Source: DATHVI01 sp035461385 (GTDB lineage Bacteria > Actinomycetota > Thermoleophilia > Solirubrobacterales > 70-9). Taken from it: 5,795 nucleotides of DNA. Each line of letters opens with the position of its first letter. The first letter of the stretch is position 1. Made by a program: the position numbers and the translations under genes. The DNA lies in the NCBI GenBank assembly GCA_035461385.1, contig DATHVI010000050.1:1-5795 (forward strand). Direction: 5' to 3'. Shown piece after piece: positions 1 through 4,061 of the stretch. The notes under the pieces are model-generated. The model saw only the letters and a program-made list of their open reading frames with translations, made no database searches and was not told the origin of the DNA.

Positions 1-320
1 GCCACGCGGCGCGCGGGATGCTCGGCGAGGATGAGCCGTACCGCGAAGTGCCGTACTTCTTCAGCGACCTCGCCGATTGGGCGAGCCTCGAGTACGTGGG
101 GCCGGCCGCTCGCTGGGACGAGGTCGTCTGGCGCGGCGACCCCGACGCCGGCGAGTGGAGCGCCTGGTACCTCGACGCCGGCCGCGTCGCCGCCGCCCTC
201 GCCGTCGGCCGCTCCGACGACCTCGTCCACGCGCGCCGGTTGATCGAGGGCGGGGTGGAGGTGACGTCCCACCGCGAAGCGCTCGCGGACGCTGCTTCTC
301 CCCTCGATCCGATCGGGTAA
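1..320 (+). CDS. C-terminal part of a ferredoxin-reductase-like FAD/NAD(P) oxidoreductase (5' truncated by window edge)
   Basis: The frame is open from base 3 to the TAA at 318-320, giving about 105 residues, so the real start lies left of the window; the ATG at 18 is internal. The visible part opens with AARGMLGEDEPY followed by EVPYFFSDL, then VVWRGDPDAGEWSAWYLDAGRV and a final short helix. This series is typical of the C-terminal 'reductase C' domain that follows the FAD- and NADH-binding domains in rubredoxin/ferredoxin reductases and AIF-like proteins. Such enzymes are cytosolic flavoproteins passing electrons from NAD(P)H to a ferredoxin or rubredoxin, often serving a P450 or dioxygenase. 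The nucleotide-binding motifs are outside the window, so cofactor preference and partner cannot be judged. The gene converges on the tRNA-Gln gene with only 20 bases between them. Confidence 0.85.
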   Translation, partial: HAARGMLGEDEPYREVPYFFSDLADWASLEYVGPAARWDEVVWRGDPDAGEWSAWYLDAGRVAAALAVGRSDDLVHARRLIEGGVEVTSHREALADAASPLDPIG

Positions 321-360
321 GCCGGGGGGCAGGAATCGAACTCCGGGGCTAGGACTCGAA
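321..360 (-). repeat. Imperfect 20-bp tandem copy of the tRNA T-loop/acceptor 3' end
   Basis: Read on the minus strand, 360-341 is the T-loop, T-stem 3' side, acceptor 3' side and discriminator of the tRNA-Gln gene (TTCGAGTCCTAGCCCCGGAG). The next 20 bases, 340-321, read TTCGATTCCTGCCCCCCGGC, matching at 14 of 20 positions without a gap. The second copy cannot fold as its own T-arm because the sequence before it is the tRNA-Gln acceptor. It resembles the 3' tail of a tRNA, such as a decayed attachment-site copy or a tRNA remnant. The repeat could also be chance in C-rich sequence. Confidence 0.4.
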
Positions 361-411
361 CCTAGATTTCACGGTCCAGAGCCGTGCGAATTCCCATTAT
401 TCGACCCCGGA
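341..411 (-). tRNA. tRNA-Gln (anticodon CUG)
   Basis: The minus strand folds as a complete 71-nt cloverleaf. The acceptor TCCGGGG (411-405) pairs with CCCCGGA (348-342), with G341 as discriminator. The D-stem is GAAT/ATTC with loop AATGGGA carrying the conserved GG. The anticodon stem CACGG/CCGTG encloses loop CTCTGGA, giving anticodon CTG, which reads CAG codons. The variable loop is 4 nt, and the T-stem CTAGG/CCTAG encloses TTCGAGT. U8, U33 and the TTC of the T-loop are all in place, so the gene looks functional. The 3' CCA is not encoded and would be added by nucleotidyltransferase. The gene is divergent from the HNH gene and convergent with the flavoprotein gene. Confidence 0.93.
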
Positions 412-422
412 AGGAGATTCGG

Positions 423-428
423 AGGATA
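423..428 (-). promoter_or_regulatory. Possible -10 element of the tRNA-Gln promoter
   Basis: The minus strand has TATCCT 11 bases upstream of the first tRNA nucleotide, a fair -10 match (4 of 6 to TATAAT) at a sensible distance. No convincing -35 hexamer is seen at 16-18 bases further up, so the assignment rests on the -10 alone. Confidence 0.25.
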
Positions 429-451
429 GCCGGAACGACTCGAGAGCCGAT

Positions 452-471
452 CGCCGCTTCGCGGGGCGGCG
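452..471. other. GC-rich inverted repeat between divergent tRNA-Gln and HNH genes
   Basis: CGCCGC (452-457) and GCGGCG (466-471) are perfect complements separated by 8 bases, able to form a 6-bp stem. No T-run follows on either strand, so it does not look like an intrinsic terminator. It lies in the 99-base divergent spacer and may simply reflect base composition. Confidence 0.3.
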
Positions 472-493
472 GGCACTTTCCGTCCCCACGGGC

Positions 494-511
494 TGCGAAC
501 ATGTGTTCGCA
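494..511 (+). promoter_or_regulatory. LexA operator (SOS box) overlapping the HNH start codon
   Basis: Bases 494-511 read TGCGAACATGTGTTCGCA: two perfect 8-base arms with a 2-base centre. Inside it, 496-509 is CGAAC-ATGT-GTTCG, an exact fit to the CGAAC-N4-GTTCG box bound by LexA in Gram-positive bacteria and Actinobacteria. The last base of the palindrome is the A of the HNH ATG start. Bound LexA would cover the transcription start or initiation region and should repress the gene until RecA-stimulated LexA self-cleavage after DNA damage. The match is seen directly; the regulation is inferred. Since the box ends at the HNH start codon and lies about 80 bases upstream of the tRNA, the HNH gene is the likely target. 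Confidence 0.75.
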
Positions 512-1272
512 TGAACGGTGGGTTCGACTGGGATGCAATCCGCGACTACTACGACGTCGGGCACACCGTTCGTGAGTGCCAGGAGCGCTTTGGTTTCTCG
601 AACGGAGCCTGGCATCGGGCGGTCGCGCGCGGCGATGTCAAGCCGCGACCCAAGTCGAGCGGGATGCGCGCCTCGGAGAAGCGGAGGCGGGTGGGGGAGC
701 TGAGGGGTCAGGGCCTGAGCTATGCCGCGATTGCACGAGAGCTGGGGCTGACGAAAGCGACGGTCGCGTATCACGCGCGTCTCCTGGGAATCCCCGCGGA
801 GGAGAAATTCGCTCGACGGTACGACTGGCGAATGGTTCAGGAGGCAATCGACGCGGGAGCCACCGTGAGGGAGTGCCAGGAGCGCTTCGGGTTCTCGCGG
901 GACGCCTGGGGTAAGGCCGTCCAGCGCGGTGACATCGTCCCGCGAGACTGGGTGCTCCCGATTGAAGAGCTGCTGGTGGTGGGTCGGAGGACCAGCCGGA
1001 GCCATCTCAAGAAGCGGCTGCTGAGGACCGGCTTGAAGGAGAACCGCTGCGAGCGGTGCGGGATCGAGGAGTGGCAGGGCAAGCCGTTGAACATGCACCT
1101 CCACCACGTCAACGGGGACGGGCTCGACAACCGGCTCGAGAACCTCGAGATGCTCTGCGGCAACTGCCATTCGCAGACGGACAACTACGGGGGCCGGAAT
1201 GGACATAGACGCAGGCGTTACGCCGATCAGGTCGACCGCAAGCCGCCGAGAGGTGGCGCTGGCGAGGCCTGA
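511..1272 (+). CDS. HNH endonuclease with duplicated DNA-binding-like modules, putatively SOS-regulated
   Basis: A 253-residue cytosolic protein predicted to bind and cut DNA. Residues 6-46 and 105-145 are two copies of one module (25 of 41 identical) sharing TVRECQERFGFS, AW and RGD...PR. Between them, about residues 56-94, lies a resolvase-like helix-turn-helix (LSYAAIARELGLTKATVAYHARLLG). The nuclease domain fills about 178-230: zinc-binding pairs C180/C183 and C216/C219, the metal and catalytic motif LHHVNGDGLDNRLENL (H198, H199, N207) and final H220. The tail is Arg-rich and basic. ATG 511 is the only good start: the frame is closed upstream by TAG at 427 with no ATG, GTG or TTG between, and no Shine-Dalgarno is visible, so translation may be leaderless. 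An SOS box overlaps the start. Codon use (AGG, CGA, GGG, GGA, AAA) looks less GC-biased than its neighbours, hinting at horizontal origin. It may be a homing-type or mobile-element nuclease, or a cellular damage-response enzyme. Confidence 0.88.
   Translation: MNGGFDWDAIRDYYDVGHTVRECQERFGFSNGAWHRAVARGDVKPRPKSSGMRASEKRRRVGELRGQGLSYAAIARELGLTKATVAYHARLLGIPAEEKFARRYDWRMVQEAIDAGATVRECQERFGFSRDAWGKAVQRGDIVPRDWVLPIEELLVVGRRTSRSHLKKRLLRTGLKENRCERCGIEEWQGKPLNMHLHHVNGDGLDNRLENLEMLCGNCHSQTDNYGGRNGHRRRRYADQVDRKPPRGGAGEA
526..945 (+). repeat. Intragenic duplication (two 123-bp module copies, 297 bp apart) within the HNH gene
   Basis: The copies are 526-648 and 823-945, coding residues 6-46 and 105-145. 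The best-kept core is an exact 17-base direct repeat, GAGTGCCAGGAGCGCTT, at 574-590 and 871-887. The nucleotide-level identity in that core suggests either fairly recent duplication, gene conversion or strong constraint on the helix it encodes. Confidence 0.8.
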
Positions 1273-1285
1273 AACGCCAACCCAC

Positions 1286-1323
1286 CCCGGCGCCGAGCTT
1301 CGGCCGGGAGCAGGGCCTTTGTT
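1286..1323 (+). terminator. Weak candidate terminator after the HNH gene
   Basis: Fourteen bases after the HNH stop, CCCG (1286-1289) and GCCGA (1292-1296) pair with TCGGC (1300-1304) and CGGG (1305-1308). They form a 9-bp stem with a 2-base bulge and a 3-base loop. The following tail (CCTTTGTT at 1316-1323) is only weakly T-rich and starts several bases after the stem, so termination efficiency is doubtful. The hairpin occupies most of the 62-base gap before the next gene. Confidence 0.35.
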
Positions 1324-1334
1324 AACTTCGCCCC

Positions 1335-2039
1335 GTGGACGTCTACCAGCGCAGGCGCCTCGTCGCCCTGAGCACGATCGTGGGGGTGTTCGTGATCGTC
1401 GTCCTCGCCGTCGCCAGCGGCGGTGACGACGACGAGCAGCCCGCGACGACGCCCGTCGCCGCGACCGGCCCGACCGGCGAGCAGGGGCCGCAGAGCCTCG
1501 GCAAGCGCGACTACATCCGCCAGGCCGACAAGATCTGCGGCGAGGCGGCGAGCTCGCTCGAGAACATCGACGCCACCGACGCGATCCAGGCGGCGCAGAC
1601 CGAGGCCCGGATCATGTCCGGCCAGCTTCGAAACCTCGAGGCGCTGCCGCCGCCGAACCGCGACCGCCAGCTCGCCAACCGCTACCTGCGCGAGCTCGGC
1701 AACCAGGCCGAGGCGCTGCGCCAGCGCCAGACGGCGCTCGAGCGCGCCGACGACGCGGCGCTGATCGAGATCGACGCCACCCTCGCGACCGCAGAGGCCG
1801 AGGCGCAGTTCGCTGCGAGCGAGTTCGGCTTCGAGACCTGCGGCAACCCCGAGGCGACCGTCGACGACGAGGCGGCGATCGAGGAGGCCCCGGTCGAGCC
1901 CGCCCCGGTCGAGCCGGCGCCGGTCGAGCCGGCGCCGGTCGAGCCCGCCCCGGTCGAGCCGCCCCCCGACACCGGCGGCACCGACCCCGACACCGGCGGC
2001 GTCCCCCCCGAGGACGACTCCGGCGGCGTCAGCCCCTAA
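1335..2039 (+). CDS. Membrane-anchored or secreted protein with helical two-cysteine domain and APVEP-repeat tail (unknown function)
   Basis: I do not recognise a named family. The 234-residue product begins DVYQRRR, then a hydrophobic segment at about residues 9-27, then an acidic patch (GGDDDE). This is a signal anchor or uncleaved signal peptide placing the rest outside the membrane. Residues 57-170 are rich in Ala, Glu, Gln and Arg, probably helical or coiled, with C68 (KICGEA) near the start and C169 (ETCG) at the end, a likely disulfide. The layout 'short helical domain opening with a D-x-I-C motif' is common in exported actinobacterial proteins of unknown role. The tail (about 171-234) is disordered, acidic and Pro-rich: five APVEP units, then DTGG repeats, suited to crossing the peptidoglycan or acting as a spacer. 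GTG 1335 is chosen because an in-frame TAA ends 9 bases upstream and later starts would cut the hydrophobic segment. No clear ribosome binding site is visible. It converges with the ABC operon. Confidence 0.75.
   Translation: MDVYQRRRLVALSTIVGVFVIVVLAVASGGDDDEQPATTPVAATGPTGEQGPQSLGKRDYIRQADKICGEAASSLENIDATDAIQAAQTEARIMSGQLRNLEALPPPNRDRQLANRYLRELGNQAEALRQRQTALERADDAALIEIDATLATAEAEAQFAASEFGFETCGNPEATVDDEAAIEEAPVEPAPVEPAPVEPAPVEPAPVEPPPDTGGTDPDTGGVPPEDDSGGVSP
1887..1961 (+). repeat. Five tandem 15-bp units encoding APVEP
   Basis: Five in-frame copies of GCC/GCG-CCG-GTC-GAG-CCC/CCG lie end to end, coding residues 185-209 of the exported protein. The units differ only at the third bases of the Ala codon and the final Pro codon. 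A second short repeat, coding DTGG twice, follows at about 1968-2000. A 15-bp unit keeps the frame when copies are gained or lost, so tail length could vary between strains. Confidence 0.9.
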
Positions 2040-2093
2040 CGCGGATGCCCAGGCGTCCGTCGCCGCGCCCCGGCGCCCGGCTCGCGAGCGTGC
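2040..2093. other. Convergent intergenic spacer without a clear terminator
   Basis: The 54 bases between the two convergent stops are GC-rich and hold small inverted repeats (GCGCC/GGCGC at 2065-2076, the palindrome GCTCGCGAGC at 2080-2089). There is no T-run on either strand, so no intrinsic terminator can be called with confidence. Termination may be Rho-dependent or use a T-less hairpin. Confidence 0.4.
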
Positions 2094-4061
2094 CTACGCC
2101 GCCGCCTGCTCGGCCCAGGCGCCGTAGAGCCGCGCGTACGGCCCGCTGCCGGCGATCAACTCGTCGTGGGTCCCGGTCTCGGCGATCCGGCCGTGCTCGA
2201 TGACGACGATCCGCCCGGCGCGCCGGATCGTCGACAGCCGATGCGCGATCACGATCGCCGTCCGCCCGGAGAGCAGCCGCTCGAGCCCGCGCTCGATCAC
2301 CCGCTCGGTGCGAACGTCGACGTTCGAGGTCGCCTCGTCGAGGATCAGGATCCGCGGCTCGGCGAGCAGCGCCCGCGCGAACGCGACGAGCTGCCGCTGC
2401 CCAGCGGACAGGTGGATCCCGCGCTCGCCGACCTCGGTCTCGTATCCGCCGGCGAGCCGGGCGATGAACGCGTCGGCGCCGACCGCCTCCGCCGCCGCGC
2501 GGATCTCGCCGTCGGACGCGTCGGGGCGGCCGAAGGCGATGTTCTCGCGGATCGTCCCCGAGAACAGGAACCCCTCCTGGGGGACGATCCCGAGCTGGCT
2601 GCGCAGCGCCCGCGAGTCGAGCTCGCGGAGGTCGTGGCCGTCGACCAGGACCTCGCCCCGCTGCGGATCGTAGAAACGCGAGACCAGCTTCGCCAGCGTC
2701 GACTTCCCGGCCCCGGTCTCACCGACGAGGGCGACGGTCTGCCCGGCCGGCACGTGGAGGTCGATCCCCGCCAGCGCCCAGTCGGCGCCCCCGCGCGCGG
2801 CGTCGACGTCGCGGGCGTCGCCGCCGCCGGCGTAGGAGAACCAGACGTCGCGGAGCTCGATCTCGCCCCGCAGCCGCCCCGGGTCGATCGCGTCGGCGCC
2901 GTCGACGATGTCCGGGCGGGTGTCGAGCAGGTCGAAGATCTTGTCGAGCGCCGCCATCCCCTGCTGGTAGGTGGTGTAGAGCTGCGAGATCTGCTGGATG
3001 GGGTCGAAGAACGCCTGCAGGTAGCCGACGAAGGCGACGAGGATCCCGATCTCGACGTCGCCCTCGAGCACCCGGTAGCCGCCGTAGAGCAGGATCACCG
3101 CGGTGCCGATCGCCGACAGCAGCTCGACCGCCGGGAAGTAGGCGGCGTTGAGGTAGACGGTGCGCATGTTCGCCGCCCGGTTCTCCTCGTTGAGGCCCGA
3201 CATCCGCTCGAGGTGGCGCTCCTCGCGGCCGAAGCTCCGCACCACCCGCACCCCCGAGAGCGTCTCCTGGAGGTAGGCGGTGATGTTCGCGATCTTCTCC
3301 CGGGTCAGCCGGTAGGCGCCGGCCGAGGCGATCCGGAAGGCGACCGAGGCGACCGCGAGCAGCGGGAAGGTGACGAAGGTGACGAGCGCCAGCGGGACGT
3401 CGAGGACGAGCAGGATCACGACGACCCCGACCAGGGTCAGGGTGCTCGAGAACAGGGTCACGATCCCGTCGGTGACGAGGCTGTCGAGCGCCTGGACGTC
3501 GTTGGTCAGCCGCGAGATCAGGACCCCGGGACGGTTGCGGGTGAAGAAGCCGATCGACATCGCCTGGAGGTGCTCGTAGATCCGCTCGCGCAGGTCCTGG
3601 AGCGCTCGCTGGCCGACCCACCCGACGAGGTAGGTCTGGGCGTAGGTCGCGCCCCACAGCACCAGCACCGAGACGAGGAAGACGGCGACGATCAGGTTCA
3701 GCGCGGCGAGGTCGCCGGCCCTGATCCCGTCGTCGATCGCCCGCCCCGCGAGGTAGGGCGGCGCCAGCGCCGCCGCGGTCGCGACGACGAGCGCGACCGC
3801 CATCAGCGCGACCTGGAGCCGGTACGGGCGCAGCAGGCCGATCATCCACCGCAGCTTGCGCCCGCGCTCGTCCTCGCCCCGCAGCAGCCGCCAGAGGTCG
3901 CGCGCGAGCAGCAGCGTCCCCGCCAGCCGCCCGGGCTGATTCGCCTCGTCGGCGGTCTCCTCGGCGACCTCGGAGCCCTGCGTCTCGGGGTCGACCGGCG
4001 GGGTCGACGCCGGGTCACCGGGGCGACCGCGGAGCGCGCCGCGGAAGGGGTTGAGGGTCAC
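2094..4061 (-). CDS. ABC exporter half-transporter, canonical-site subunit of a putative heterodimer
   Basis: A 655-residue membrane protein with exporter-type transmembrane domain followed by ATPase domain (ABCB/MsbA/TmrAB-like). A charged N-terminal extension of about 70 residues precedes six helices, roughly 82-103, 120-145, 196-217, 222-243, 306-328 and 335-355. The ATPase domain shows A-loop Y410, Walker A GETGAGKS (447-454), Q-loop Q495 (IVPQEG), signature LSAGQ (551-555), Walker B ILILDE with catalytic E576, and H-loop H607. Gly is replaced by Ala in the second position of the signature GG. A Gly/Asp/Ala-rich insertion sits at about 412-428. The start is GTG at 4061, overlapping the upstream stop by 4 bases (GTGA), with a GGGAGG-type site about 13 bases before it, so translational coupling is likely. 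The partner is the upstream half-transporter. By family it extrudes hydrophobic compounds, lipids or peptides; the actual substrate is not evident. Confidence 0.93.
   Translation of the reverse strand: MTLNPFRGALRGRPGDPASTPPVDPETQGSEVAEETADEANQPGRLAGTLLLARDLWRLLRGEDERGRKLRWMIGLLRPYRLQVALMAVALVVATAAALAPPYLAGRAIDDGIRAGDLAALNLIVAVFLVSVLVLWGATYAQTYLVGWVGQRALQDLRERIYEHLQAMSIGFFTRNRPGVLISRLTNDVQALDSLVTDGIVTLFSSTLTLVGVVVILLVLDVPLALVTFVTFPLLAVASVAFRIASAGAYRLTREKIANITAYLQETLSGVRVVRSFGREERHLERMSGLNEENRAANMRTVYLNAAYFPAVELLSAIGTAVILLYGGYRVLEGDVEIGILVAFVGYLQAFFDPIQQISQLYTTYQQGMAALDKIFDLLDTRPDIVDGADAIDPGRLRGEIELRDVWFSYAGGGDARDVDAARGGADWALAGIDLHVPAGQTVALVGETGAGKSTLAKLVSRFYDPQRGEVLVDGHDLRELDSRALRSQLGIVPQEGFLFSGTIRENIAFGRPDASDGEIRAAAEAVGADAFIARLAGGYETEVGERGIHLSAGQRQLVAFARALLAEPRILILDEATSNVDVRTERVIERGLERLLSGRTAIVIAHRLSTIRRAGRIVVIEHGRIAETGTHDELIAGSGPYARLYGAWAEQAAA

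Noticed and set aside
321..345. A second complete tRNA gene next to tRNA-Gln
   Set aside because: Only a T-loop/acceptor-like tail is present; no T-stem, anticodon arm or D-arm can be formed.
384..575. Short plus-strand frame starting at the tRNA region and running through the SOS box
   Set aside because: It overlaps the tRNA and the HNH start, and its product is Arg-rich with no motif or ribosome binding site.
397..1206. A 269-codon minus-strand frame across the HNH gene
   Set aside because: It is antisense to the HNH gene, overlaps the tRNA, and reads as Pro/Leu/Arg-rich sequence without motifs.
1423..1764. Alternative-frame Arg/Ser-rich frame inside the exported-protein gene
   Set aside because: It is a frame-shifted shadow with a composition driven by GC content, and the overlapping frame has a signal anchor and a sensible domain layout.
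1887..1961. CRISPR-like array
   Set aside because: The repeats are 15 bp, contiguous with no spacers, and encode in-frame APVEP units.
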